A stretch of DNA of 26,535 nt from an uncultured Dyadobacter sp. (GCA_937880795.1 CALGRQ010000261.1:1-26535); one strand, 5' to 3'. Positions 1-8,962 are shown, numbered from the stretch's first letter. Translations and numbers: made by a program. Notes: a model not told the origin generated them from the sequence alone.

Positions 1-2
1 TT

Positions 3-515
3 ATGGATGTTACAACGCCAGTGTATTTGTTGCTAGGGTCAAACCTGGGTGACCGGCTACATGTATTAAATGCTGCCATCGCGATGCTGGGTGGCGCAGT
101 GGGGCAAGTAACCGCACGTTCGCAGGTGTACGAAACGGCGCCCTGGGGTGTGTTGGAACAGCCATCTTACCTCAATCAGGTTGTAGAGATATACACAGCA
201 CATGCCCCTGAAGAGGTTTTACGATTAATCCTCGATATAGAGCATGAATTAGGACGCGTGCGGTATGAGCGCTGGGGTGCCCGTGTGATTGATATAGACA
301 TTTTATTTTTTGGTGATCTGGTGATCGACAGCGCTAGGCTCACCGTTCCCCATCCACGTTTGCATGAACGTAGGTTTACACTCATTCCTCTTCAGGAATT
401 AGTCCCCCATTATATACATCCGATTTTTACTAAATCGGTTTCGAACTTGCTAAGTGAATGTCCGGATGAAAGTGATGTTCATATATATTCTTCAAATAAT
501 TCTATAATTGATTAA
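3..515 (+). CDS. folK: HPPK, 2-amino-4-hydroxy-6-hydroxymethyldihydropteridine diphosphokinase
   Basis: Transfers pyrophosphate from ATP to 6-hydroxymethyl-7,8-dihydropterin, the step before dihydropteroate synthase in folate synthesis; a cytosolic enzyme. The 170-residue product opens with the family signature YLLLGSNLGDR (residues 8-18), has the RWGARVIDIDILFFGD block (about 91-106; the Asp pair binds Mg-ATP) and the VPHPRLHERRF block (about 115-125). Length is slightly above the usual 155-165 because of a short polar tail. The ATG at 3 is two bases from the window edge, so a longer upstream start cannot be excluded, but the signature sits where it should for this start. A gap of about 200 bases separates it from the next gene. 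Confidence 0.95.
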   Translation: MDVTTPVYLLLGSNLGDRLHVLNAAIAMLGGAVGQVTARSQVYETAPWGVLEQPSYLNQVVEIYTAHAPEEVLRLILDIEHELGRVRYERWGARVIDIDILFFGDLVIDSARLTVPHPRLHERRFTLIPLQELVPHYIHPIFTKSVSNLLSECPDESDVHIYSSNNSIID

Positions 516-574
516 GGGGATATTAATCTAATATTTTCCACTCATTTCATATTTACTGCTATTCATCATTTATT

Positions 575-594
575 ATGCCTTAGCATGGCATTTT
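575..594 (+). terminator. weak candidate terminator after folK
   Basis: A 5-bp stem (575-579 with 587-591) and a 7-nt loop are followed by a short T-rich stretch. It lies about 60 bases past the folK stop. The stem is short, so this is only a candidate. The rest of 516-721 is AT-rich; it has another T8 run near 634-641 with only a poor hairpin before it, and I saw no clear TAnnTTTG promoter box. Confidence 0.25.
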
Positions 595-721
595 ATTGCG
601 TGTTTTGCGTTGTTATGCTGATGCACCGTGGCACTTTTTTTTAGGGTAATCTTAGGGGAATGCTTTTTTCAATTGTCACGTCATTAGAAATATTCAAAAA
701 GTACATCACACAAAATGAGTC

Positions 722-3094
722 ATGATGAATAAATTATCCTTAACCTGGTTAAGCATAATGCTGCTATGCATGAGTATAAGCGCATTTTGCCAAAATAAGC
801 ATACTGTAAGTGGGTATGTGAAAGATGCTTCAAATGGAGAAGGGCTTATAGGAGTATCGGTTTATGTGCGGGAAGCACAAACCGGTGTTGTAACCAATAC
901 CTACGGTTTTTACTCCATCACGCTGCCGGCTGGATCTTACACTTTGGTCTACACATATATTGGGTACCAAAAAACGACCCGAGAGGTGGTGCTTGATTCT
1001 GACAAAACGGTAAGTGTAGAAATGGGTGATGAAAGTAATGAATTGGCGGAAGTTACCATTTCCACTAAAAAGGAAGATGAAAATGTGAAGGGTATAGAAA
1101 TGTCGGTAAACAAGGTGGAAATGAAAACCATCAAAAAAATGCCGGCACTCTTCGGAGAAGTGGACCTTGTGAGGAGCATTCAACTCTTGCCAGGTGTTAC
1201 CACAGTGGGAGAAGGCGCTTCTGGATTTAACGTACGAGGGGGAGATGTTTCTCAAAATTTGGTATTGCTCGATGAGGCTCCTGTATATAACTCATCGCAC
1301 TTATTTGGTTTTTTCTCAGTCTTTAATCCAGATGCGGTAAAAGATGTAAAACTGATTAAGGGGGGTATTCCGGCTCAGTACGGTGGACGTATCTCCTCTA
1401 TTTTAGATGTGCGCATGAAAGAAGGGAATGCCAAGAAGCGGGAGGTTAATGGTGGTATAGGAACTATTTTTTCGAGGTTAACCTATGAGCAACCTTTCGC
1501 AGCGGGCAAAGGATCTTTTATTGTGGCAGGAAGGAGGTCTTACATTGATGTACTGGCAAAACCATTCTTAAATAAGGATCTAAGAGATTCAAAATTCTAT
1601 TTCTACGATTTAACCGCAAAAGTTAATTATCGTCTGGGCGAGAAGGATACATTTTATGCATCGGGCTATTTTGGTAAAGATGTATTTGGTGGAGGAGATT
1701 TTGCATTTGGTTGGGGAAATGCAACGGCTACCGGGCGTTGGAATCATATTTTTTCCAACAAACTGTTCATGAACCTGACGGCCTTTTATAGTAATTATGA
1801 TTATTCGTTGGGACAAAACGTTAACAAAGACGACGCCAAAGATAAGTTCGATTGGAAATCGAAAATTATTAGCACCAGTATCAAGCCGGATTTTACGTAT
1901 TACCTTACTCCCAAGAATCAGATCACTTTCGGAGGGCAATATATACGTTATGACTCCCGGCCTGGCAAAGCCACTGCTATATCTGAAGGTGAAAAAACAG
2001 ATATTAGCCAGGAGCCACGTTATGGGGATGAATCAGCCCTGTATATAGGCAATGAACAAAAGTTGACGGATCGTATTTCGTTACAATACGGGTTGAGATA
2101 TTCGTATTTTAGAAGTCTTGGCTCCGGTACACAGTACGATTATATTGAAGTGACCCCTGGGGATAGAAAGCAACCAGTTTTGCCTGGAAAGGAATACGGA
2201 AAGGGTGATGTTATCAAATCGTATGGAAACTGGGAGCCGCGTTTCTCGGCCAACATTGGTATATCTTCTTCTGCATCGATTAAAGCCAGCTATAACCGGA
2301 CTTCGCAGTATTTACACTTACTTTCTAATACTGCTGCAAGTTCTCCTCTCGATGTTTGGACACTCAGTTCATCGAATATCCTTCCCGAAAAGGCGGATCA
2401 GGTTGCGTTAGGCTGGTTTCAAAATTTCAAAGACAACACCTACGAAGCTTCGGTGGAGGTGTATTATAAAAAGCTTTACAATCAGATCGACTATGTGCCG
2501 GGTTCGGATTTACTATTGAATAAATTTGTGGAAGGAGATCTTCTCGCAGGAAAAGGACGTGCATATGGTGCAGAGTTTTACCTCAAAAAGAATAAGGGGC
2601 GATTAACCGGATGGCTAAGCTATACATTGTCTCGTACCGAGAGATTGGTTGAAACCGTAAACAATAGTGAGTGGTTTGCAGCTCGTTTTGACAAGCCGCA
2701 TAATGTGACAGCTGTGGCGATATATGAATTGAAGAAGAGGCTTTCGCTATCGGCCAATTTTACCATAGCGTCCGGAACTCCCGCCACTTTTCCCACCACA
2801 AGATACACTGTAGGAGGTATTGTAATTGGTGAGAATTATAACGGCGCCAGAAATAACAGTCGTATACCGGCCTATCATCGCCTAGACTTGGCAGCAACCT
2901 TGAAATCGAAACGCAAGCTATTTGGCTCTGGTGATGGAGAATGGGTGTTTTCGGTATACAATGTCTACAATCGCAGAAATCCTTTCTCGGTATATACACG
3001 CGCTAACGAGGATACACCTTTGAGAACCGAGGCTATACGTTATTCTGTTATTGGAAACTTTATTCCAGCAATCACCTATAACTTTAAATTCTAA
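722..3094 (+). CDS. TonB-dependent outer-membrane receptor with carboxypeptidase-regulatory-like domain
   Basis: A 790-residue outer-membrane transporter expected to import an unknown substrate using TonB/ExbBD energy. In order: signal peptide (about 1-24, ending AFCQ), a beta-sandwich carboxypeptidase-regulatory-like domain (about 27-105, with the GVSVYVREAQTGVVTNTYGFYSI pattern split across 44-66), a plug domain (about 135-235, including FNVRGG at 169-174 and the QYGGRISSILDVR end), then a 22-strand-type barrel to the C-terminal Phe (NFKF). No SusD partner follows; instead a DUF4249 lipoprotein begins 10 bases after the stop, so the two are surely co-transcribed. Tandem ATGs occur at 722 and 725; either works. 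Its cargo cannot be read from the sequence, and no iron box or riboswitch was evident upstream. Confidence 0.93.
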   Translation: MMNKLSLTWLSIMLLCMSISAFCQNKHTVSGYVKDASNGEGLIGVSVYVREAQTGVVTNTYGFYSITLPAGSYTLVYTYIGYQKTTREVVLDSDKTVSVEMGDESNELAEVTISTKKEDENVKGIEMSVNKVEMKTIKKMPALFGEVDLVRSIQLLPGVTTVGEGASGFNVRGGDVSQNLVLLDEAPVYNSSHLFGFFSVFNPDAVKDVKLIKGGIPAQYGGRISSILDVRMKEGNAKKREVNGGIGTIFSRLTYEQPFAAGKGSFIVAGRRSYIDVLAKPFLNKDLRDSKFYFYDLTAKVNYRLGEKDTFYASGYFGKDVFGGGDFAFGWGNATATGRWNHIFSNKLFMNLTAFYSNYDYSLGQNVNKDDAKDKFDWKSKIISTSIKPDFTYYLTPKNQITFGGQYIRYDSRPGKATAISEGEKTDISQEPRYGDESALYIGNEQKLTDRISLQYGLRYSYFRSLGSGTQYDYIEVTPGDRKQPVLPGKEYGKGDVIKSYGNWEPRFSANIGISSSASIKASYNRTSQYLHLLSNTAASSPLDVWTLSSSNILPEKADQVALGWFQNFKDNTYEASVEVYYKKLYNQIDYVPGSDLLLNKFVEGDLLAGKGRAYGAEFYLKKNKGRLTGWLSYTLSRTERLVETVNNSEWFAARFDKPHNVTAVAIYELKKRLSLSANFTIASGTPATFPTTRYTVGGIVIGENYNGARNNSRIPAYHRLDLAATLKSKRKLFGSGDGEWVFSVYNVYNRRNPFSVYTRANEDTPLRTEAIRYSVIGNFIPAITYNFKF

Positions 3095-3104
3095 AACTGT
3101 CGAC

Positions 3105-4034
3105 ATGAAAAATATTAAAGCGCTGACAGCTAAAATTACATTGGGATTATTGTCTTGTGTGCTCGTTGCAGGATTAACTGGTTGTGAGGATGTGATAGAT
3201 CTAGAAACTGCACAGGGACCCGCACAGTTGGTTGTAGATGGATGGATCACCAATGAAGCTGGACCACAAACCATTAAACTTACTTGGTCTGCTGCATATT
3301 TTGACAATAGTACGCCTAAACCTGTTTTGGGAGCAGAGGTAACTGTCACCGATAACGTTGGAACTATATACGAGTTTAAGGATAGTGCATCAAATGGACA
3401 ATACGTATGGAGCGGCACAACCAAGGACACCTTGGGGCGGATTGGACGTAGCTACACCTTACGTATTAAAAATGGAGAAGATGTATATACTGCGAGCAAC
3501 GAAATTAAACGCGTACCTAAAATTGACTCCATTGTATATCAAAAGGAAACATTGCCCTTCAAACCTGATAAAGGCCCCAAGGAAGGGTATATTGCCTCCT
3601 TTTATGCCCGAGACTTTGTTGGAGAAGGAGATACTTACTGGATTAAACCAGTTGTGAATGGCAAAGCAGAAGTGAACAAGGCGACCGAACTTACCATTGC
3701 ATACGATGCCGCATTTAACGCAGGTGCACCTTCCGATGGTTTGATCTTTATATTGCCGCTCCGGCAATCCATTACCAAAGATTCGCTGTATTCAGCAGGT
3801 GCTTCTGTGGGGGCCGAATTACATAGCATTACCAATGAAGCGTTTGAATTTATAAAACAAGTGAGTGCACAGGCCTCTAATGGAGGACTTTTCGCAACGC
3901 CGATCACGAATGTAAAATCGAATGTAAAAAATACAAATCCACAGGGGATAAGGCCCTTAGGATATTTTGGAGCCTCTGCGGTAACTAGAATGGAGACGGT
4001 TATAGATCCGGCGAAGGCACGTCCAGAGGATTGA
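3105..4034 (+). CDS. DUF4249 family lipoprotein
   Basis: A 309-residue predicted lipoprotein. The start at 3105 gives a classic lipoprotein signal: basic MKNIKALTAK, a hydrophobic stretch, then the lipobox LTGC with the acylated Cys at residue 27. An in-frame start 54 bases upstream would lie inside the receptor gene and would bury the signal peptide, so it is rejected. The mature part begins with acidic residues and the DUF4249 pattern (QLVVDGWITNEAG, then a beta-rich Ig/CNA-like stretch). Function is unknown; DUF4249 genes habitually follow TonB receptors in Bacteroidota, which suggests (inference) a surface-exposed accessory that binds substrate or gates the receptor, analogous in position to SusD. 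The C-terminus is followed 23 bases later by a strong terminator, closing a two-gene operon. Confidence 0.88.
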   Translation: MKNIKALTAKITLGLLSCVLVAGLTGCEDVIDLETAQGPAQLVVDGWITNEAGPQTIKLTWSAAYFDNSTPKPVLGAEVTVTDNVGTIYEFKDSASNGQYVWSGTTKDTLGRIGRSYTLRIKNGEDVYTASNEIKRVPKIDSIVYQKETLPFKPDKGPKEGYIASFYARDFVGEGDTYWIKPVVNGKAEVNKATELTIAYDAAFNAGAPSDGLIFILPLRQSITKDSLYSAGASVGAELHSITNEAFEFIKQVSAQASNGGLFATPITNVKSNVKNTNPQGIRPLGYFGASAVTRMETVIDPAKARPED

Positions 4035-4057
4035 TGATGGGTTGTAGGCATTTTTGC

Positions 4058-4090
4058 GCCACTTGTGACATGATTGCAAGTGGCTTTTTT
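4058..4090 (+). terminator. rho-independent terminator of the receptor/DUF4249 operon
   Basis: Perfect 8-bp stem (4058-4065 with 4077-4084), 11-nt loop, then six T (4085-4090). Its position between the DUF4249 stop and the next gene's ATG at 4103 isolates that gene and argues against any peptidase start before 4090. Confidence 0.85.
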
Positions 4091-4102
4091 GTATATTTCT
4101 GT

Positions 4103-5227
4103 ATGATGTTAAAACGATTATTACTTCTGTGGTTATTGCCGGGCGGCTTGGCTTTGGCGCAGGAACGTCCGCGAACGATAGGGATTAAGATAGGCGTGTT
4201 ACCTACCGGTGCACTTAATGCAATTACGGATGTTGAAGGTGTCCGGGTAGGGCAAATTACTTTGGCAGAAGGCGCCGATGTCCGAACAGGTGTAACGGCT
4301 ATTTTACCACATGGAGGAAATTTGTTTCAGGAGAAAGTGCCGGGTGCTATATATCTTGGCAACGGATTTGGGAAACTGGCAGGCTATTCTCAGGTCGAAG
4401 AGTTAGGGACCATTGAAACACCAATTGTACTTACCAATACATTGAGTGTACCCACAGCATCCGATGCCCTGATCGATTGGACATTAGGGCAGGTAGGGAA
4501 TGAGCAGGTGCGTTCGGTAAACCCATTGGTAGGTGAAACCAATGATGGTTACCTAAATGACATACGGGCAAGACAAGTCAAAAAGGAGCACGTGTTAAAC
4601 GCATTGGCACAGGCAGAATCGGGTTTGGTGGAAGAAGGAAATGTGGGCGCCGGAACCGGCACAGTTTGTTACGGCTGGAAAGGTGGTATAGGTACGTCGT
4701 CCAGAAAATTACCGAAGAATTTGGGTGGATATACCGTTGGGGTTTTGGTTCAGACAAATTTTGGTGGTGTATTAAAGGTCAATGGAGTTCCCGTAGGAGA
4801 GGAGCTTGGTCAATATTCATTTAAGGAATCACTGGATAAGTCTTCCGATGGTTCATGCATGATGGTCGTAGCGACAGATGCTCCCTTGGATGCGAGAAAC
4901 CTTAAACGATTGGCCAAAAGAGTGATGTTGGGTATGGGACTAACCGGGGGGATCGCTGCCAATGGAAGTGGAGACTATGTAATTGCTTTTTCTACCGTTA
5001 ACCGCGTGCTGCACAATTCACCACAACCCACAGTTGTTACTCCACTATTACAAAATGATTTTGTTTCTCCACTCTTTTTAGCTGCCATTGAAGCAACAGA
5101 AGAAGCCATTATTAACTCACTTTTTATGGCCAAAACGACCATAGGTACCCAAGGTCATAAAATAGAAGCGCTTCCGAGGGAAAGAGTTCTTGAAATCATG
5201 AAAAAATATGGTCGTATGGTTAAATGA
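4103..5227 (+). CDS. exported P1 family (DmpA/BapA-like) peptidase
   Basis: A 374-residue Ntn-hydrolase-fold aminopeptidase of MEROPS clan PB, family P1/S58, which self-cleaves to expose an N-terminal nucleophile. The start chosen (ATG 4103 or 4106) gives the signal peptide MMLKRLLLLWLLPGGLALAQ, so the enzyme should act outside the cytoplasm; a start at 4031 would cross the terminator before it. Visible family blocks are the N-terminal ITDVEGVRVGQ (GVRVG motif), NPLVGETNDGYLND, GNVGAGTGT, and the autocleavage site NG|SGDYVIAFST, in which the Ser codon at 4967-4969 (residue 289) is the expected nucleophile. Members release N-terminal D-, L- or beta-amino acids from short peptides; the specificity here cannot be assigned. 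It appears to be a single-gene unit between a terminator and a 115-base gap. Confidence 0.9.
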   Translation: MMLKRLLLLWLLPGGLALAQERPRTIGIKIGVLPTGALNAITDVEGVRVGQITLAEGADVRTGVTAILPHGGNLFQEKVPGAIYLGNGFGKLAGYSQVEELGTIETPIVLTNTLSVPTASDALIDWTLGQVGNEQVRSVNPLVGETNDGYLNDIRARQVKKEHVLNALAQAESGLVEEGNVGAGTGTVCYGWKGGIGTSSRKLPKNLGGYTVGVLVQTNFGGVLKVNGVPVGEELGQYSFKESLDKSSDGSCMMVVATDAPLDARNLKRLAKRVMLGMGLTGGIAANGSGDYVIAFSTVNRVLHNSPQPTVVTPLLQNDFVSPLFLAAIEATEEAIINSLFMAKTTIGTQGHKIEALPRERVLEIMKKYGRMVK

Positions 5228-5285
5228 TTTATCCTCAACGATGAAGAGAGCAACGAGTAATGGGCGGAAAATAAATGATTGATAT

Positions 5286-5316
5286 TTGCTATTGTAATTT
5301 TTTACGTTAAAATTTG
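5286..5316 (+). promoter_or_regulatory. possible Bacteroidota-type promoter for the small exported protein
   Basis: TTG at 5286-5288 and, 19 bases on, TAAAATTTG (5308-5316), which resembles the TAnnTTTG -7 box but carries one extra base. Transcription would start near 5322, giving a leader of about 20 bases to the GTG at 5343. The imperfect -7 box makes this tentative. Confidence 0.3.
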
Positions 5317-5342
5317 CGATTTAATAAGAAAGCTTAAACTAC

Positions 5343-5729
5343 GTGCAGACCCGACGTTTTATAAATCAGACATTTACTTTACTCATGGCGACCATGCTTT
5401 TGATGGTGGCTGGTGTGAGATCGTGGTCTGATGCGCCGGAGATTGCACAATATGGAGTAGAGCAAAAAACGCCTGGTCATACCGCGCATGAAGATGCGCC
5501 ACAGGCGCCGGAGGGAAACCAGGCAATGGTTAGCTCTCTTTCACTGGATGCAGTGATCACTCCGGCACTTTCATTCGACTTTTTTCAAGATTTTTATTTT
5601 CTTCCTTCTCCTGTTTGGGATTTTGCCGAAAAGGTAACCGTGGTGGAGTCGGCCTATACAGAGGCTTCGCAGCTATTATCTTACTTCAATCGAATTTTCG
5701 GTCGATATATAGTCACCAACGCTCCCTGA
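5343..5729 (+). CDS. small exported protein of unknown function upstream of secDF
   Basis: A 128-residue ORF I do not recognise. The GTG start gives a plausible signal peptide: basic MQTRRFINQ, then a hydrophobic core TFTLLMATMLLMVAGV. The next in-frame ATG (codon 15) would remove the basic region, which favours GTG. After a polar stretch (about 30-60, rich in E, P, A, H and Q) comes an aromatic, conserved-looking segment (FDFFQDFYFLPSPVWDF, about 78-94) and a C-terminal part with FNRIFGRYIVTNAP. There are no cysteines, lipobox or second membrane helix. It lies 129 bases before secDF on the same strand, so a link to export or envelope processes is possible but only by position. Codon use looks like its neighbours'. 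Confidence 0.6.
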   Translation: MQTRRFINQTFTLLMATMLLMVAGVRSWSDAPEIAQYGVEQKTPGHTAHEDAPQAPEGNQAMVSSLSLDAVITPALSFDFFQDFYFLPSPVWDFAEKVTVVESAYTEASQLLSYFNRIFGRYIVTNAP

Positions 5730-5858
5730 ATCTGCCATCAGGATATTTCTTTTATACAATAAGCGACAATCGTATAAGCGCTGGTTATCAGGGTTTAGTA
5801 CATATATGGTCGTTTTCTTCACTCAGTTTTGTAATATAATTATCAATTAATAATACCG

Positions 5859-8834
5859 ATGACCAATAAAAATGGAATAATTGGGTTGACCCTGGTGTTA
5901 GCCCTAATTAGTGTGTATTATCTTTCTTTTACGTTCGTATCGCGTAACATCAAAGGTAAGGCAGACATCTATGCTACCGGAACGGATGGCAAGATAGATC
6001 TGAGTAAAAAACAGCATTACATCGATTCATTGTGGCGTGAAGATGTCTATATCGGACACACATTGCAAGAGGTAATGGAGCGTGAGTTGAGTCTGGGTCT
6101 TGACCTTCAAGGCGGGATGCACGTAGTACTGGAGGTGTCTCCAGTAGACATCATCAAAGGAATGGCAGGCGGAAACGCCCGTAGTGCGGCATTCCAAAAA
6201 GCCCTAGCCAAAGCGGGTGAAGACAAAAAAGCGAGCAACAGTACATTTGTGAGCCTTTTTGTGAAAGCGTTTAAAGAAGCGGCTCCTAATACGAGTCTTG
6301 CCAGCGTTTTCGCTAACAGTGCCAACCGCGCCAAAATCAATAGTACATCATCGGACAGCGACGTAATTAAAATGCTGAATACTGAAATTGATGGTTCTAT
6401 TGACAGAGCTTTTCAAATTACTCAAGCACGTATTGATAAATTTGGTGTAACCAACCCTAACATTCAAAGATTGCCGGGTAAAAACCAGATTTTGGTTGAA
6501 CTTCCAGGGGTTGATAATCCTGAGCGTGTGCGTCGTCTTTTGTCTGGTGCTGCAAAACTTGAATTTTCTGAAGTATATCTAACCAATGAACTTGCCGCTG
6601 GCTTGGATCAATTGGGTAAATACTTGTCTCAGCAAGCTGAAATTGAGAAAGCAGCTGCAAAAGCTACTGCCGGTACAGTTTCTGCCGATACAACGAAAAA
6701 AACTGGATTGGGTGGTTTGGCTGCTCAGCTGGAACAAAAAGGAACCGATTCTACACAAACAGATTCATCGGCTTTGGCAGCACAAAGTGCAGCATTGACC
6801 AACCTGTTTGTACCTATGCCACAGGGATTGGGTGTATACATGAAAGACACAGCCCGTGCTAATGAAATTTTGAACCGTCCCGAAGTTAAATCTTACTTCC
6901 CTGCTGACCTTGTATTTATGTGGGATCGTAAGGGTATGGAAGGTGCGAACAACCAATTGATCTTGCCATTGTACTTTATTAAGAAATCCAATGGGCAGGC
7001 GGCTATGGAAGGTGACGTAATCGTGGATGCAACGCATGACTACGATGATCGTGGTCGTCCGGAAGTAACCATGCGTATGAATGGTGAAGGTGCTCGTAAA
7101 TGGAGAACATTGACCGCAAGAAGCGTAGGACGTCCAGTAGCCATTATCATTGATAACTTAGTTTACACAGCTCCAACAGTACAAGGTGAAATTCCTAACG
7201 GTAACTCTAGCATTACCGGTAACTTCACCGTGGAAGAAACAAAGGATATGTCTAACGTCCTAAAGGCGGGTAAATTGCCAGCACCTACACATATCGTTGA
7301 AGAAGCTGTAGTTGGTTCTACCTTGGGTTCAGAGGCCATCCGTGACGGTGTATTGTCTTCATTGGTTGGTTTGGTGATCGTTCTTGTCTTTATGTATGCT
7401 TATTATAGCAGAGCTGGATGGATCGCTGACTTGGCCTTGTTGATCAACCTATTCCTTTTGATGGGAATTATGGCATCACTAGGTGCTGTACTTACGCTTT
7501 CAGGTATTGCAGGTATCGTATTAACGATCGGTATGGCTGTGGATGCAAACGTATTGATTTACGAAGGTATTAAAGCAGAGATCGAAGAAGGTAAGCCATT
7601 TGTTCAGGCTGTTACGGATGGTTTCAAGCATTCTTTAACTGCCATTATTGACTCGAACGTTACGACTCTTTTAACCGGTATTATTCTTTATACTTTTGGA
7701 ACAGGATTGGTAAAAGGTTTTGCCACTACGTTGATTATCGGTTTGATTACTTCGTTATTCACTGCCGTTTTCATTACACGTCTATTCCTGGAAGCTCAGA
7801 TTAAAAAGGGTAAAACGTTTACCTTCTATTCGGGTCTGACTAAAAACTGGTTCAAAGACAGCTCGTTTGATTTTGTATCACAACGCCGTAAGTTTTACAT
7901 TGTATCGTCCATCATTATGGTAATTGGTGTTGGATCGTTTATTTTCAAAGGCTTTGGTTTGGGTATTGACTTTAAAGGTGGACGTACCTATGTAGTTCGT
8001 TTTGATAAAGATGTTGAAACAGATGCACTGCGTTCAGCCATGAAGGAAACATTGGGTTCTAGCCCTGAGATTAAGACTTATGGTGGTGCTGCTCAAGTAA
8101 AAATCACAACCGATTATTTGATCGAAGAGACCAGTGCAGATGCGGATCAGAAGGCAGATGCTAAAATTTTGGAAGGTGTTGCTAAGCTGAAAGATAATTC
8201 AGGTAAAATCGTAAGTTCGTCAAAAGTAGGTCCTACAATTGCCTATGACACGATGATATCGGCGGTATATGCAGTAGTCTTGGCACTATTGGCCAACTTT
8301 GCCTATATCTTTATCCGATTCAAACGCCTTGCATTTAGCTATGGTGCCGTTGTTTCGCTGGCACACGATGTTATTATCATCCTTGCTGTTTACTCGTTGT
8401 TTAACGGTTTGATCCCATACATTTCTTTGGATATTGATCAGGCGTTTATTGGAGCCATTCTGACAATGATTGGTTACTCCATGAATGACACGGTTGTAAT
8501 TTATGACCGTATCCGTGATTACCTATCTCAGGAGAAGTCAAGAAATGAAAGTTTGCCAACTGTTATCAACAATGCCTTGAACAGTACTTTGAGCCGTACA
8601 GCCGTAACCGGTATTTCGGTAATTTTGGTACTATTGGTGTTGATGATTTTTGGTGGTGAAGTATTGAGAGGATTTACATTCTGTATGCTTTTGGGTGTAA
8701 TCGTTGGTACTTATTCTTCATTGTTCGTTGCAGCTCCAATCGTAGTTGATTTACTACAACGCGAGAAGAGAAAAGAGCCTCTACCGGTGGCTGTTGAGCC
8801 TGCGGTAGCTGTTGCTAAAAAGAATAAAGCGTAA
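5859..8834 (+). CDS. secDF: fused SecD-SecF protein-export membrane protein
   Basis: A single 991-residue chain containing both SecD and SecF, which use the proton gradient to help pull preproteins through SecYEG. SecD half: TM1 (about 7-25), LDLQGGMHVVLEV (81-93, the family DLQGG motif), a large periplasmic domain, then five TMs (about 495-645) with GMAVDANVLIYEGIKAE (558-574), whose Asp562 matches the proton-relay Asp. SecF half: TM (about 679-697), DFKGG (704-708), and a second TM bundle with the YSMNDTVVIYDRIRD motif. A low-complexity insert rich in A, K, T, Q and S (about 255-315) interrupts the SecD periplasmic domain. The highly basic C-terminus ends EKRKEPL...AKKNKA. Followed by a strong terminator, so this is the last gene of its unit. 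Confidence 0.97.
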   Translation: MTNKNGIIGLTLVLALISVYYLSFTFVSRNIKGKADIYATGTDGKIDLSKKQHYIDSLWREDVYIGHTLQEVMERELSLGLDLQGGMHVVLEVSPVDIIKGMAGGNARSAAFQKALAKAGEDKKASNSTFVSLFVKAFKEAAPNTSLASVFANSANRAKINSTSSDSDVIKMLNTEIDGSIDRAFQITQARIDKFGVTNPNIQRLPGKNQILVELPGVDNPERVRRLLSGAAKLEFSEVYLTNELAAGLDQLGKYLSQQAEIEKAAAKATAGTVSADTTKKTGLGGLAAQLEQKGTDSTQTDSSALAAQSAALTNLFVPMPQGLGVYMKDTARANEILNRPEVKSYFPADLVFMWDRKGMEGANNQLILPLYFIKKSNGQAAMEGDVIVDATHDYDDRGRPEVTMRMNGEGARKWRTLTARSVGRPVAIIIDNLVYTAPTVQGEIPNGNSSITGNFTVEETKDMSNVLKAGKLPAPTHIVEEAVVGSTLGSEAIRDGVLSSLVGLVIVLVFMYAYYSRAGWIADLALLINLFLLMGIMASLGAVLTLSGIAGIVLTIGMAVDANVLIYEGIKAEIEEGKPFVQAVTDGFKHSLTAIIDSNVTTLLTGIILYTFGTGLVKGFATTLIIGLITSLFTAVFITRLFLEAQIKKGKTFTFYSGLTKNWFKDSSFDFVSQRRKFYIVSSIIMVIGVGSFIFKGFGLGIDFKGGRTYVVRFDKDVETDALRSAMKETLGSSPEIKTYGGAAQVKITTDYLIEETSADADQKADAKILEGVAKLKDNSGKIVSSSKVGPTIAYDTMISAVYAVVLALLANFAYIFIRFKRLAFSYGAVVSLAHDVIIILAVYSLFNGLIPYISLDIDQAFIGAILTMIGYSMNDTVVIYDRIRDYLSQEKSRNESLPTVINNALNSTLSRTAVTGISVILVLLVLMIFGGEVLRGFTFCMLLGVIVGTYSSLFVAAPIVVDLLQREKRKEPLPVAVEPAVAVAKKNKA

Positions 8835-8848
8835 CTTTTTTAAGGATT

Positions 8849-8886
8849 AAAGGGGGAAAGTACTTTACTTTCCCCCTTTTTATTTT
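8849..8886 (+). terminator. rho-independent terminator after secDF
   Basis: GC-rich 14-bp perfect inverted repeat (8849-8862 with 8866-8879, including G5/C5), tight 3-nt loop, then T-rich tail TTATTTT. Begins 15 bases after the secDF stop. Confidence 0.87.
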
Positions 8887-8962
8887 GCATCTGCGGATAC
8901 TTAGCAAATTTTCGTTTAGTTTTAGGGTATGATGAAAAAATTACTACGATAAAGAAATTAAT

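Noticed and set aside
830..1255. Open frame of 141 codons on the minus strand within the receptor gene
   Set aside because: Lies wholly antisense to a clear receptor gene; residue composition shows no domain, signal or fold pattern.
3051..3104. Longer start for the DUF4249 gene
   Set aside because: Would overlap the receptor gene and place 18 non-signal residues before a textbook lipoprotein signal.
2918..3430. Minus-strand open frame of 170 codons across the receptor/DUF4249 junction
   Set aside because: Antisense to two well-supported genes, crosses their junction, and has no recognisable features.
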